Shown here one piece after another: positions 6,288-16,544 of a DNA stretch of 56,507 nucleotides. The stretch covers positions 1-56,507 of the forward strand of contig PKVZ01000226.1 in assembly GCA_003131635.1 (NCBI GenBank), given 5' to 3'. Within the stretch, counting starts at the first letter, position 1. Each line of letters opens with the position of its first letter. This DNA is from Acidobacteriaceae bacterium (lineage in GTDB: Bacteria; Acidobacteriota; Terriglobia; Terriglobales; Acidobacteriaceae). The notes beneath the pieces are model-generated. The model did no database searches and was not told the DNA's origin. It saw only the letters and a program-made list of their open reading frames with translations. A program made the translations under genes and the position numbers.

Positions 6288-8105
6288 ATGCCCTTTCCCG
6301 AAGATTTGCTGAATCCTATCGACGGACCAAACCCCAGCGGCGTTAACCTGCGCTACGAGCCCATCTACGACAAGATCAAAGAAGCGCGCCGCGAAGAAGA
6401 CCAGCCTCCGCCGGGCATGGCCGAGCGTGACCGGAAAGTCGCCGACAACTCCCTGGTCATCAAGCTCACCAAAGATGTTCTCGCGAATAAGACGAAAGAC
6501 CTTCAGCTGGCCGCATGGCTTACCGAAGCTTTGCTCAAACAGCAAGGCTTCGCCGGTCTGAAGGACGGTCTCTTTCTCTGCTATGGCCTGACTGATAGAT
6601 TCTGGGACACCGTCTACCCCGAACTTGAAGATGGCGATGCGCAGGCCCGCGGAGCTCCGCTGGGCTTCGTCGGAACCCGGCTTGAAATTCCTTTGAAGTT
6701 GGTCCCGGTCGTCGAGAAGGCCCCCTACGGTTCGCTCGACTACCAGCAATCGCGCGAAGTAGGCTACGAGGATCAGGCTAAGACCGACGACGCCAAGAAG
6801 AAGCGTACCCAACTCATCAAGGACGGCAAGCTTGCGCCCGAGGTCTTTGACAAGGCGTTTGAGGAAACTCCGAAGAAGTTTTATGCGCAGGCAGAGAAGG
6901 ATCTGGATAGCAGCCTGCAGGTTTTAGTGCAATTGAAAGACGTCTGTGACGCGAATTTCACCGATGAAGGTCCATCGTTCGGTCAGCTCCGTTCGGCTCT
7001 GGAAGCCACCCGCCACATCGTCCATGGTCTTCTGCAGAAGAAGCGCGAAAAGGAGCCCGACCCGGTGGAGGAAGTTGCGCCGCAAGCCGCGACCGACGCG
7101 GATTCAGGGGCGGCAGAAGGCGGCACTATGGCCGCGGTGCCGTCGCGAGTCGGGGTTTATTTCTCCGTTGACACCTCTTCTGAGCCGCCCGATCGCGTCG
7201 ATGCAGTACGCAAGATCGCCGAAGCGGCTGCGTTTCTGCGACGGCGTGAACCCAGGAGCCCAGCTTCCTATTTAATGCTCCGCGGATTTCGTTGGGGCGA
7301 ACTGCGTGCCGCCATCGATCGCGCGGATCCCACTCAGTTCGAAGCTCCGCCGACAGAACTCCGCAAGCATCTGAAACGCCTGGCGCTCGACAGAAAGTTC
7401 GAGGAGCTGCTGGAGGCTGCCGAAGGTGCGATGGCACTTCCTTGCAGCCGGGCCTGGCTGGATCTACAGCGCATGGTGGTTGAAGCTTGTGAAGCTCTCG
7501 GCAGCGACTATGAAGCCATTGCGCGAGCCATTCGCTCGGAATTGAAAGCCCTCATCGCCGAATGCCCACAATTACTTGACGCAACTTTGATGGACGACAC
7601 GCCCGCGGCTAATGCGGAGACACGCGCCTGGCTGAACGGATTGAGCCAGCAAGCTTCTTCACCGGATGCAGCCGCAACTCCTTCAACCAACGGAGCCTCT
7701 CGCAACGGCTTTGGATCGCGCTGGCCGGGCCAGGCTCCCGATGTGTACGCGGCCGCCTTGCAAGCCCTGCGCGAAGGCCAGGAGCGCAAGGCTTTCGAAA
7801 TCCTGCAGCAGGATATCGGACGCTTGCGTTCGGGTCGCGAACGATTCCGCCGCAAGATGCAGCTGGTGGAAATGTGCGTTTCGACCAACAAACAGACGAT
7901 TGCGCAGCCGATCCTCGATGATCTCGCGGTCATGATAGAAACTCACAAGCTGGATGAGTGGGAGGATCCGGGCCTGGTCGCGGCTGCGCTTGGCACCATC
8001 ATGAAACTGAGCCTGCGAATTCAGAATGACAAAGCCCAGCAGCAGAAAATCTTCGAGCGCATTTGCCGCCTCGATCCAGCGCAGGCGCTCGGGGACGGGA
8101 AGTAA
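6288..8105 (+). CDS. tssA: T6SS baseplate/cap protein TssA (VasJ-type C-terminus)
   Basis: A 605-residue TssA protein. The N-terminal ImpA_N domain is clear (LLNPIDGPNPSGVNLRY, YDKIKEARREED, LAAWLTEALLKQQGF). A low-complexity linker follows (about 245-275), then a middle alpha-helical region, and a C-terminal block (GRERFRRKMQLVEMCV, then a helical tail with PILDDL) that resembles the VasJ-type end seen in the cap-forming class. TssA primes the baseplate and can cap the growing sheath. The ATG at 6288 follows tagJ by 6 bp and tssE starts 3 bp after the stop, so these are one operon. Subclass is an inference from the C-terminal segment. Confidence 0.88.
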   Translation: MPFPEDLLNPIDGPNPSGVNLRYEPIYDKIKEARREEDQPPPGMAERDRKVADNSLVIKLTKDVLANKTKDLQLAAWLTEALLKQQGFAGLKDGLFLCYGLTDRFWDTVYPELEDGDAQARGAPLGFVGTRLEIPLKLVPVVEKAPYGSLDYQQSREVGYEDQAKTDDAKKKRTQLIKDGKLAPEVFDKAFEETPKKFYAQAEKDLDSSLQVLVQLKDVCDANFTDEGPSFGQLRSALEATRHIVHGLLQKKREKEPDPVEEVAPQAATDADSGAAEGGTMAAVPSRVGVYFSVDTSSEPPDRVDAVRKIAEAAAFLRRREPRSPASYLMLRGFRWGELRAAIDRADPTQFEAPPTELRKHLKRLALDRKFEELLEAAEGAMALPCSRAWLDLQRMVVEACEALGSDYEAIARAIRSELKALIAECPQLLDATLMDDTPAANAETRAWLNGLSQQASSPDAAATPSTNGASRNGFGSRWPGQAPDVYAAALQALREGQERKAFEILQQDIGRLRSGRERFRRKMQLVEMCVSTNKQTIAQPILDDLAVMIETHKLDEWEDPGLVAAALGTIMKLSLRIQNDKAQQQKIFERICRLDPAQALGDGK

Positions 8106-8108
8106 TCC

Positions 8109-8606
8109 ATGGCCAAGCGCGACATCAACGGCCCGGTCACACTCTCCGTGCTCGACCGTCTTATCGACAAAGATCCGAAAGTCAGCGTGGAAGTACCGCT
8201 GACTCGTGCGCAGTCCCTGCGCGAACTCAAGATCGCGATCAAACGCGACCTCGAATGGCTGCTGAATACCCGTCGCACCATCGATCCCGCGCCGGACTCG
8301 GCGCACGAGACGGTGCGCTCCGTCTACCACTACGGTTTTGCTGACATCTCCTCGAAGTCGCTGCTTTCCGTCCGCGACCAAAACGAACTGGTGCGGCAGA
8401 TGGAGTCTGTCATCGCGGTATTCGAGCCCCGGCTGAAGCGCGCGAAAGTCCGAATGGAGCGCGTGGAAGGCGCTTATCGCGCTCTGCGATTTGTGATAGA
8501 AGGATTGCTTTGCATGGATCCGGCTCCCGAGCCGGTCCGCTTCGATACCGTGCTCGAACTCGGCAAAGGCCAGTACGAGGTCAAGGGGGACGACGGTGCG
8601 CAATGA
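8109..8606 (+). CDS. tssE: T6SS baseplate wedge protein TssE (gp25-like)
   Basis: A 165-residue gpW/gp25-family protein, the T6SS homologue of the phage baseplate wedge gp25. Features are the N-terminal TLSVLDRLIDKDP, a helical block SLRELKIAIKRDLEWLLNTR, the family motif region SVYHYGFADISSKSL (the counterpart of the NYGLPDLS-like block), and a C-terminal FVIEGLL strand segment. Length is typical. It starts 3 bp after tssA and overlaps the GTG of tssF by 11 bp, so the genes are coupled. It helps nucleate sheath polymerisation at the membrane complex. Confidence 0.92.
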   Translation: MAKRDINGPVTLSVLDRLIDKDPKVSVEVPLTRAQSLRELKIAIKRDLEWLLNTRRTIDPAPDSAHETVRSVYHYGFADISSKSLLSVRDQNELVRQMESVIAVFEPRLKRAKVRMERVEGAYRALRFVIEGLLCMDPAPEPVRFDTVLELGKGQYEVKGDDGAQ

Positions 8607-10428
8607 GCTGAGGACTTACTACGAAAGCGAGCTCACGTTTCTGCGCCAGATCGGAGCGGAGTTTGCCGACAAGTATCCCAAGATTGCCTCGCGACTGCTG
8701 CTGGAACCGGATCGTTGTGAAGACCCGCACGTCGAGAGGATGATCGAGTCTTTCGCCCTGCTGGCGGCGCGCGTGCATCTGCGCATCGACGACGATTTCC
8801 CGCAGATTACCGAGGCGCTGCTCAACATCCTCTACCCCCACTACCTCTGCCCCATTCCTTCCATGTCGGTCGCGGAGTTTCATACCGATCCGGAGCGCGG
8901 CAAGATGACCAGCAGCCTGCAGGTTCCAAAGGGATCGGTGCTATATTCCCGCCCAGTGGAGGGAGTTCCGTGCAAGTTTCGGACCTGCTACAACACCACG
9001 CTGTGGCCCTTAAAAGTTTCGCAGGCTCAATGGCTCACTCCAGATCGCCTCAGCCCATCGCTGCGGTCTTCCGATGCCGCCGTGTTGCGCGTTGAGATTG
9101 AATGCTTCCCGGATATCACGTTCGACAAGCTTGCGCTGGATAGTCTCGCCTTCTACCTGAACGGAGAAGGTGCGGTTATTCATACTCTTTATGAATTGTT
9201 GTGCCGCAACTGCACTCGCATTGTCGTGCGTGATCCCGCGAATCCTAAAATGCAGCCGCGTGAGTTGCCGGTCCGCAATCTGCGTCCCATGGGTTTTGGA
9301 GAAGACGAAGATGTTTTGCCTTATCCTCAGCGATCTTTTGTCGGCTACCGGCTGCTTCAGGAATACTTTGCTTTCCCGGAAAAGTTTTTCTTCCTCGGTC
9401 TGAACGGACTATCTGCTCTCCAGGGCGCGGGACTTAAATCCAAGGCTGAGATCCTTTTCCTGATTGCGCCCTTTGAGCAGGACGGCCGCCATCAGCGCCT
9501 CGAAGTCGCTGTGGACGCCAAAACACTGCGCCTGGGCTGCACCCCAATCATCAATTTGTTCGGCCAAACCGCCGAACCCATCCTGGTCGATCAGACGCGA
9601 TACCAATACCCGGTCGTTCCCGATGCACGCCGGCGCCAGACCATGGAAATTTACTCAGTCGACGAAGTTGTCAGCACCGATCCGGACTCTCACGAAACCG
9701 TGACTTACCATCCTCTGTATTCCCGTCAGCATGGACTCCAGGATTCAACTCCCGCCTATTGGTACACCACCCGGCTTCCTTCCAACCGCAAGGGCGACGA
9801 GGGAACCGATGTTTTTGTTTCCCTGGTGAACATCGCCGCTGCGCCCATGGAACTGGATTACGACACGGTGACGGTGCGGTGTACCTGTACCAACCGCGAT
9901 CTCGTGAGCCGCCTGCCTTTCGGCAGCGAGAATGGCGATTTCGAAATGGCGGGAGCAGCCGCGATTAAACGAATTGTCGCCTTACGCAAGCCAACTCGCA
10001 CCCTGCGCCCTCCCTTGGATGGCAAGACTCTGTGGTGCCTCACCTCGCACCTCTCGCTGAACTATCTCTCGCTGGTCGAGGAAGGCAAAGCCGCGTTGCA
10101 GAAGATTCTCGACCTCTATGATTTCTCCGATTCACCCGATGTCAAGAAGCAGATTGGCGGCATCACGTCGATAGACGCCCGGCGGCATTTCACGCGTGTA
10201 ATCTCGGAACACGGCGTCAGCTTCGCGCGCGGCACGCGGGTGGAGATGGAATTCGACGAAGAACAATTCAGCGGCGGCGGTGCGTATCTGTTCGCCAGCG
10301 TACTCGAAAAATTTTTCGGCCTCTACGTTTCCATGAACAGTTTCAGTCAACTGGTGGCCCGCAGCCGCCAGCGAAAGGAGCCTTTAGGAGAGTGGCCTCC
10401 GAGAGCGGGACAAGCAATACTAATTTAA
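8596..10428 (+). CDS. tssF: T6SS baseplate protein TssF
   Basis: A 610-residue TssF (ImpG/VasA) protein that with TssE, TssG and TssK forms the baseplate wedge. The N-terminus has the signature YYESELTFLRQIGAEFADKY (about residues 7-26) and DPHVERMIESFALLAARV, followed by the ITEALLNILYPHYLCPIPSM block. The C-terminus contains GGAYLFASVLEKFFGLYVSM, typical of the family. The start is GTG, overlapping the tssE end by 11 bp; no other start gives the conserved N-terminus. The end overlaps tssG by 37 bp. Assignment is firm. Confidence 0.95.
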   Translation: MRNELRTYYESELTFLRQIGAEFADKYPKIASRLLLEPDRCEDPHVERMIESFALLAARVHLRIDDDFPQITEALLNILYPHYLCPIPSMSVAEFHTDPERGKMTSSLQVPKGSVLYSRPVEGVPCKFRTCYNTTLWPLKVSQAQWLTPDRLSPSLRSSDAAVLRVEIECFPDITFDKLALDSLAFYLNGEGAVIHTLYELLCRNCTRIVVRDPANPKMQPRELPVRNLRPMGFGEDEDVLPYPQRSFVGYRLLQEYFAFPEKFFFLGLNGLSALQGAGLKSKAEILFLIAPFEQDGRHQRLEVAVDAKTLRLGCTPIINLFGQTAEPILVDQTRYQYPVVPDARRRQTMEIYSVDEVVSTDPDSHETVTYHPLYSRQHGLQDSTPAYWYTTRLPSNRKGDEGTDVFVSLVNIAAAPMELDYDTVTVRCTCTNRDLVSRLPFGSENGDFEMAGAAAIKRIVALRKPTRTLRPPLDGKTLWCLTSHLSLNYLSLVEEGKAALQKILDLYDFSDSPDVKKQIGGITSIDARRHFTRVISEHGVSFARGTRVEMEFDEEQFSGGGAYLFASVLEKFFGLYVSMNSFSQLVARSRQRKEPLGEWPPRAGQAILI

Positions 10429-11465
10429 GCGAGCCGGAATTGAGCGAATCCGTGGTCGGCGAAATGCTTCGGCAAGAGCCGTTCCGCTTTGATTTCTTCC
10501 AGGCGGTGCGTCTGCTCGAGAAGCTTTTCCCCGAACGCACGCCTGTCGGCAGGTTCGCGCATCCCTCCCACGAAGTGGCGCGCTTCGGCGCTCACAACTC
10601 GCTCGCCTTCCCCGCCAGCCAGATTCAGTCGATGGAATGGCCCGAGGATGGTGCCCCAAACATGACCGTGAATTTCATGGGTCTCACCGGTCCCGAGGGG
10701 ATCCTTCCCAATCCCTACACCAGTTTGATCATCGAAAGGGTCCGAGCTTCCGACGGATCGCTTCGTGACTTTCTCGATATTTTCAACCATCGAGTCATCT
10801 CGCTCTTTTATCGCGCCTGGAGAAAGTACAGGTTCGACGTATCGGCTGAGCGCGATGAACGAGACCGCTTCTCCCGGCACCTTCTCAGTCTTGTGGGCTT
10901 GGGTACCGATGGCTTGCAGGATCGCATGGCAATTCCGGACGACAGCCTCATCTATTACTCTGGTCTGCTATCGCAGCGTCCCCGTTCGGCGCAAGCTTTG
11001 CGCCAGATCCTCACCGACTACTTTGCTGTGCCCGTCAAGATCGAACAATTTTCCGGCGGCTGGTACCGCTTGGATTCGGCCGCGCAGTGCCGCTTTTCCG
11101 AGGCTACCAGCGACAGCGAGTGCCTCGGTCTGGGAACCGTGGTCGGCGATGAAGTCTGGAATCAGCAATCCAAAATACGTATCATTCTCGGTCCGTTGAG
11201 TCTGGAGAAATATTTGGAATTCCTTCCCGACGGCTCAAACTGGGAGCCTCTCCGCTCTTGGGTGAGATTTTTCTTGAACGAAGAATTGGATTTCGAAGTG
11301 CAGTTGATCCTCGAACGTGAACAAGTTCCAGCCTGCGAATTGGGAGCGGAGGATGCCTCCCACCCCCAATTGGGCTGGGTGTCATGGTTGAAATCAAATC
11401 CTCTTGGGCGCGATCCGGACGATACCGTCCTCGCGATCGAGGCGGAGCAAGGAGTACGAACGTGA
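10392..11465 (+). CDS. tssG: T6SS baseplate protein TssG
   Basis: A 357-residue TssG (ImpH/VasB) protein. The family signatures are the N-terminal PFRFDFFQAVRLLEKLFPER, then MTVNFMGLTGPEGILPNPYT (about 95-114), and the FNHRVISLFYRAWRKYRFDV block. TssG wraps with two TssF copies in the wedge. It begins at GTG with TTAGGAG upstream, inside the end of tssF. Its stop overlaps the GTG of clpV (GTGA at 11462-11465). The C-terminal extension contains PLGRDPDDTVLAIEAEQG, which is ordinary. No frame break. Confidence 0.93.
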   Translation: MASESGTSNTNLSEPELSESVVGEMLRQEPFRFDFFQAVRLLEKLFPERTPVGRFAHPSHEVARFGAHNSLAFPASQIQSMEWPEDGAPNMTVNFMGLTGPEGILPNPYTSLIIERVRASDGSLRDFLDIFNHRVISLFYRAWRKYRFDVSAERDERDRFSRHLLSLVGLGTDGLQDRMAIPDDSLIYYSGLLSQRPRSAQALRQILTDYFAVPVKIEQFSGGWYRLDSAAQCRFSEATSDSECLGLGTVVGDEVWNQQSKIRIILGPLSLEKYLEFLPDGSNWEPLRSWVRFFLNEELDFEVQLILEREQVPACELGAEDASHPQLGWVSWLKSNPLGRDPDDTVLAIEAEQGVRT

Positions 11466-14221
11466 ATCTGAAATCTTTGATCGGCAAACTGAACGACTCG
11501 ACGCGCGGCGCCATGGAGGCGTCCGCCGGACTTTGCCTGGCACGCACCCATTACGATATCGAGATTGAACACTTCTTGCTGAAGCTGCTCGATTCCTCGA
11601 ATAACGACGCGGCCGCCATTTTCAAACACTTCGAACTGGACACCTCGCGATTCTCCGGGGAACTGTTCCGCTCACTTGACCGCCTGAAGTCGGGCAACGC
11701 GCGCACGCCCGCGCTGAGTCCCACTCTCATCAAAATGATGACGGAAGCCTGGACTCTGGGCTCGATCGACTATGGAGCCGGGCAGGTTCGTACCGGTTTC
11801 ACCATCCTTGCCCTGACCACGAATGGCGAACTCGTCCGCCTTATGCGCGACGTCAGCCGCGAATTCCAAAAGGTCCAGGCCGATGCGCTGGCCAAAGACT
11901 TTCTCTCCATCGTCGCCGGCTCAAGCGAAGAGACGCAAGCTGCTATGGCCGCCTCTGCCGCGACCGGCGCTGCCACCGGGCCGCGACCCGGCGGGAAAAC
12001 TCCGAATCTCGATCAGTTCACCGTTAACCTTACGGAGAAAGCGAAGACGGGAAAAATCGATCCCGTGCTGGGGCGCGATCTAGAAATCCGCCAGGTCGTC
12101 GACATTCTCATGCGCCGTCGGCAGAACAATCCAATTCTCACGGGCGAGGCCGGCGTAGGCAAGACTGCAGTGGTCGAAGGCTTTGCGATACGGGTTGCCA
12201 ACGGAGATGTGCCGCCGCCGCTTCGCAACGTAACCATTCGTACCTTGGACCTGGCTCTTTTGCAGGCCGGAGCAGGTATCAAAGGCGAATTCGAGAACCG
12301 CCTCAAGGGTCTGATCGAAGAAGTCAAAGCATCGCCTACGCCCATCATCCTTTTCATCGATGAAGCGCACACTATGATCGGCGCTGGTGGAACCGCTGGT
12401 CAGGGCGACGCCGCTAATTTGCTGAAGCCCGCTTTGGCGCGCGGCGAGTTGCGTACCATCGCCGCCACAACCTGGTCCGAGTACAAAAAATATTTCGAAA
12501 AAGATCCCGCACTGGCGCGACGTTTCCAGGTCGTGAAAGTGGAAGAACCCATCGAGACTCAGTGCATGACCATGATGCGCGGCATCGTTCCTTCGCTGGA
12601 GCAACATCATAAAGTCCGGATTCTTGATGAGGGACTCACCGCAGCCGTTCATCTATCGCACCGCTATCTCGCCGGACGCCAGCTTCCGGATAAAGCCGTC
12701 AGCGTGCTCGATACCGCGTGCGCACGGCTGGCTCTCGGACAGAGCGCCACGCCGCCGGCCATTGAAGACTGCGTGCGGCAGATTGACGACCTGGCGGTCC
12801 AGCAGCGGATTCTGGAACGCGAAGCGGCCGTCGGCTCCGACCATCGCGAACGTCTCGCAGCGATCGCCGGCAAGAAATCGGAAATCGAAACCAGCTTAAC
12901 CAACTTGCGCACGCGCTTTGATAAAGAAAAAACATTGGTTACTCGCATCCGCGACCTGCGTGCGCAGCTCGAGGGCTCCGTTACTCCGCAAGCCGGAACT
13001 GCTGCTCCCGGTGGAAATGGCTCGGGTTCGCACGGCATCGCTGCCGCCGGCCCAGCTACTCCCGCAGGCGATGCTGTGAGTGCGTCTTCGCCAGCCGCTG
13101 CTACAGCGGTTGCAGAAGCGCCGCCCGCCGTTGATCCCACCGCCTTGCGCGCCGAACTCGCGCAGGCTGAGTCCGAACTCGCGGTCCTGCAGGGCGAGAC
13201 GCCGATGATTCGCGTTGCCGTCGACGCCCAGATCATCGGCGAAGTCATCTCCGCGTGGACCGGAATTCCCGTCGGCAAAATGATGAAGGATGAAATTTCG
13301 ACGGTTCTTTCTCTGCCTGCGTTTCTCGGCCAGCGAGTCATCGGGCAAATGCATGCGCTCGAGATTATCGGCCAGCGCATCTCCACCTCGCGCGCTCGTC
13401 TCGACGACCCCCAAAAGCCCATCGGCATCTTTATGCTGGTCGGCCCCAGCGGGGTCGGGAAGACCGAAACCGCGCTTGCCCTCTCTGATCTGCTCTACGG
13501 TGGTGAACGCAACCTGATCACCATCAACATGTCGGAGTTCCAGGAAGCACACACCGTGTCAACCCTGAAGGGTTCGCCTCCGGGCTACGTCGGTTATGGC
13601 GAAGGCGGCGTCCTCACCGAAGCGGTGCGGCGGCGGCCATATTCGGTGGTCCTCCTTGATGAAGTCGAAAAAGCCCATCCCGATGTGATGGAGCTTTTCT
13701 ATCAAGTGTTCGACAAAGGAATGATGGAAGACGGCGAGGGCCGTGAGATCGACTTCAAGAACACCATCATCATTCTCACCACTAATGCCGGCACCGATAC
13801 CATGGCAAAACTGAGCGCAGACCCGGAAACTATGCCCAGCCCGGAGGGACTGGTGAAAGCGCTCAAGCCGGAACTAAACAAAATTTTCAAACCTGCATTT
13901 CTCGGCCGTCTGGTGATCATCCCATATCTTCCCATTCGCGATGAGAACATGAAAGTGATCATCAACCTCAAGCTGGGCAAGATACAACGGCGCATTCAGG
14001 AAAATCACAAAATCGCTCTCACCTATGACGGAGCATTGGTCGATGAAGTTGCCAAACGCTGCACCGAAGTCGAAAGTGGCGCGCGCAATGTGGATAACAT
14101 CCTGACCAATACACTGCTGCCGGAAATCTCACGGCAGTTACTGGGACGCATGGCGGAAGGCGAATCCATGGAACGCATTCACGTGGGCGTGGGCAGCGAT
14201 GGGGGATTTGTTTATCAGTAG
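11462..14221 (+). CDS. clpV: T6SS sheath-recycling AAA+ ATPase ClpV (TssH)
   Basis: A 919-residue ClpV/TssH ATPase that disassembles contracted TssB/C sheath. An N-terminal Clp-N region ([20 protein letters not shown]) precedes two AAA+ modules: Walker A1 GEAGVGKT (about 228), Walker B ILFIDEAH; Walker A2 GPSGVGKT (about 661), Walker [16 protein letters not shown] start with AAGGAG 7 bp upstream is chosen because it overlaps the tssG stop and yields the usual N-terminus; a longer frame from 11384 would add 26 residues and overlap tssG by 82 bp. Odd feature: a Gly/Ala/Pro/Ser-rich insert (about residues 509-559) in the middle coiled-coil region, between the two modules. Confidence 0.95.
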   Translation: MNLKSLIGKLNDSTRGAMEASAGLCLARTHYDIEIEHFLLKLLDSSNNDAAAIFKHFELDTSRFSGELFRSLDRLKSGNARTPALSPTLIKMMTEAWTLGSIDYGAGQVRTGFTILALTTNGELVRLMRDVSREFQKVQADALAKDFLSIVAGSSEETQAAMAASAATGAATGPRPGGKTPNLDQFTVNLTEKAKTGKIDPVLGRDLEIRQVVDILMRRRQNNPILTGEAGVGKTAVVEGFAIRVANGDVPPPLRNVTIRTLDLALLQAGAGIKGEFENRLKGLIEEVKASPTPIILFIDEAHTMIGAGGTAGQGDAANLLKPALARGELRTIAATTWSEYKKYFEKDPALARRFQVVKVEEPIETQCMTMMRGIVPSLEQHHKVRILDEGLTAAVHLSHRYLAGRQLPDKAVSVLDTACARLALGQSATPPAIEDCVRQIDDLAVQQRILEREAAVGSDHRERLAAIAGKKSEIETSLTNLRTRFDKEKTLVTRIRDLRAQLEGSVTPQAGTAAPGGNGSGSHGIAAAGPATPAGDAVSASSPAAATAVAEAPPAVDPTALRAELAQAESELAVLQGETPMIRVAVDAQIIGEVISAWTGIPVGKMMKDEISTVLSLPAFLGQRVIGQMHALEIIGQRISTSRARLDDPQKPIGIFMLVGPSGVGKTETALALSDLLYGGERNLITINMSEFQEAHTVSTLKGSPPGYVGYGEGGVLTEAVRRRPYSVVLLDEVEKAHPDVMELFYQVFDKGMMEDGEGREIDFKNTIIILTTNAGTDTMAKLSADPETMPSPEGLVKALKPELNKIFKPAFLGRLVIIPYLPIRDENMKVIINLKLGKIQRRIQENHKIALTYDGALVDEVAKRCTEVESGARNVDNILTNTLLPEISRQLLGRMAEGESMERIHVGVGSDGGFVYQ

Positions 14222-14306
14222 AACTCGCAGGAGCGGCGCTGCAGCAGGCCGCTAGTGGCCGAGCGCCGTCTCAACTCGTCGCGGCACTTTAAGGAAGGAT
14301 AGCTTC

Positions 14307-16397
14307 GTGGCAACCGCATCTTACACTCAGCAGAACAGGCTGCTATCGCTTGACACTCCGTTGGGCAAGGATGTGCTCCTGTTGCAAGACCTGACGGGGC
14401 ACGAGGGCATTTCCCGCCTTTTCAGCTACGATCTGAACCTGCTCGCCTACGAAAACGCTTCCATCTCGTTCCAGAATATAGTGGGGCAGAAGGTAACCAT
14501 TACCCTTCAGTTGCCGGACGGTACTCCACGCTATATCAACGGCTACGTCAGCCGCTTTACCCAGGGCGATACCGATGATCGCATGTTCACCCATTATCAT
14601 GCGCAAGTCGTGCCCTGGCTCTGGTTCCTCACTCGTCAGGCCGATTGCCGCATCTTCCAGAACATGACTCCGCCCGATATCATCAGCCAGGTGCTCAATC
14701 TGTTCAGCTTCAAGGCTTTTCGCACCAGCCTGAAAGCCACCTATCCCACGCTCGAATACTGCGTTCAATATCGCGAAACGTCTTTTAATTTCGTCTCCCG
14801 TTTAATGGAAGAATACGGAATTTTCTATTACTTCGATCACACGGTTCAAGGCAAACACACCTTGGTGTTAGCGGACCAATCCAGCGCTCTGCCCGCGTGT
14901 CCCGGATCCCCCATCAGCTACAACGTCGCACCCGGTGGCATATACGACCCCGAAGCCGTCAGCGACTGGCATGTCGAGCAAGAACTGCGCACCGGCAAGT
15001 ACACCGTCACCGACTACAATTTTACTACCCCCACCACAAGCTTGTTGTCCAATGAACCTACGGTCGTGAATCTGGCAGCCAGCCAAGGCCTGGAACTGTT
15101 TGACTATCCCGGCCTGTACACCACTAAAGACGAGGGCGAAACCGTAGCTAAGCTTCGTATGCAGGAAGAGGAAGCAAGTTATATGGAGGTAACCGGCGCC
15201 AGTAACTGTCGCGGACTTGCCACCGGTTACACCTTCCAACTCAAGAACCATTACCGGGCTGACCAGAACGCGACTTACTTCCTCACTGAGATTCATCATG
15301 TTGCCTCGGTAGGTCAAACCTACACGTCGGCAGGACCGGCGGCCGAAAACTACTCGAATAGCTTCACCTGCATCCCATCTTCGGTTGCTTACCATCCTCC
15401 TCGCGTCACCCCCAAGCCCTTTGTGCAGGGCCCGCAGACTGCCTTAGTGGTCGGCAAGGCTGGAGAGGAAATATGGGTCGACAACTATGGGCGAGTGATT
15501 GTGCAGTTCTATTGGGACCGGCTTGGCCAGCAAAACGAAAACAGTTCTTGTTGGATTCGCGTCTCTCAGCCTTGGGCCGGAGGAAATTGGGGATCAATCT
15601 GGATTCCCCGCATCGGGCAGGAAGTGATTGTCAGTTTCGAGGAAGGTGATCCCGACCGCCCGCTGATCACCGGCCGCGTTTACAACGCCGGACAAATGCC
15701 GCCCTACACCTTGCCCGACTACCAGACGCGAAGCACCTTTATGTCCCGCAGTTCGAAAGGTGGAGGAACGGCGAACTACAATGAACTTCGCTTCGAAGAT
15801 AAGATGGGCGACGAGCAGATTTTTATCAACGCCGAAAAAGACATGGATCTGCGCGTCGAAAACGATTCGCGGGAGTTTATCGGCGCCAACCGCTCCCTCA
15901 TCGTTACCACCAATCAACTGGAGCAAATCCAAACCGACAAGCACCTTCATGTCGAAGGAAACCATTTCGAGCAGATTGACGGTAACATGTCGTTGAATGT
16001 CGGCGGCAATCAGATGGAGAGTGTAACAGGCAACAAGTCCCTCTCCGTGACCGGCAATCAAAGCGAGAGCGTAACCGGCAACCTCTCGTTGGCGGTCACG
16101 GGACAACAGCAGGATACGTCCATGTCCTATGCCATGAAAACCGACACGACCATCCATCTCAACGCTGGCGTGAGCGCGGTAATCGAAGCCGGGGTGGACC
16201 TGACACTGAAAGTTGGAGGAAACTTCATCGACATTAATCCCGCAGGCGTCTTCATAACTGGGACCATGGTATTCATCAACAGCGGGGGCTCTGCCGGGAG
16301 TGCTCCGGACGCGAGCCCGCAATCGCCCGACTCGCCAACCGCCCCGAAGGATCCGGATACGGCCGACGACGGCAGCAAGGGAACGAAGCTGAACTAA
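14307..16397 (+). CDS. vgrG: T6SS spike protein VgrG (TssI)
   Basis: A 696-residue VgrG, the trimeric spike that caps the Hcp tube. The N-terminal gp27-like region (LLLQDLTGHEGISRLFSYDL, about 24-43) and gp5 OB-fold region (GRVIVQFYWDRLGQQNENSS) are recognisable, followed by ARVSQPWAGGNWGSIWIPRI-like residues (RVSQPWAGGNWGSIWIPRIG) and EVIVSFEEGDPDRPLITGRV. The C-terminus is a beta-helix of short repeats (SLNVGGNQMESVTGNKSLSV and similar) ending in a Pro/Ser/Asp-rich tail without an obvious enzymatic domain. GTG start with AAGGAAGG upstream. It is followed by a membrane-segment protein and a DUF4280 spike-tip gene, typical of an effector module. Confidence 0.95.
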   Translation: MATASYTQQNRLLSLDTPLGKDVLLLQDLTGHEGISRLFSYDLNLLAYENASISFQNIVGQKVTITLQLPDGTPRYINGYVSRFTQGDTDDRMFTHYHAQVVPWLWFLTRQADCRIFQNMTPPDIISQVLNLFSFKAFRTSLKATYPTLEYCVQYRETSFNFVSRLMEEYGIFYYFDHTVQGKHTLVLADQSSALPACPGSPISYNVAPGGIYDPEAVSDWHVEQELRTGKYTVTDYNFTTPTTSLLSNEPTVVNLAASQGLELFDYPGLYTTKDEGETVAKLRMQEEEASYMEVTGASNCRGLATGYTFQLKNHYRADQNATYFLTEIHHVASVGQTYTSAGPAAENYSNSFTCIPSSVAYHPPRVTPKPFVQGPQTALVVGKAGEEIWVDNYGRVIVQFYWDRLGQQNENSSCWIRVSQPWAGGNWGSIWIPRIGQEVIVSFEEGDPDRPLITGRVYNAGQMPPYTLPDYQTRSTFMSRSSKGGGTANYNELRFEDKMGDEQIFINAEKDMDLRVENDSREFIGANRSLIVTTNQLEQIQTDKHLHVEGNHFEQIDGNMSLNVGGNQMESVTGNKSLSVTGNQSESVTGNLSLAVTGQQQDTSMSYAMKTDTTIHLNAGVSAVIEAGVDLTLKVGGNFIDINPAGVFITGTMVFINSGGSAGSAPDASPQSPDSPTAPKDPDTADDGSKGTKLN

Positions 16398-16544
16398 CTA
16401 ACTGCCGCGCAGTTTCAAGACCGGGTGCTGATTCGAGTCGATGGAGGATTCTGTGATCCGGTATTTGGAAAATCCCTTTCCCCTGGTAGCGATTACCAGT
16501 ATCTCGGACCCAGTACGTCCGGCACACTTTGAGGAAGGTAACGA

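Noticed and set aside
12664-13428. 254-codon minus-strand frame inside clpV
   Set aside because: Antisense shadow of the Ala/Pro-rich insert region; no Shine-Dalgarno, no known features.
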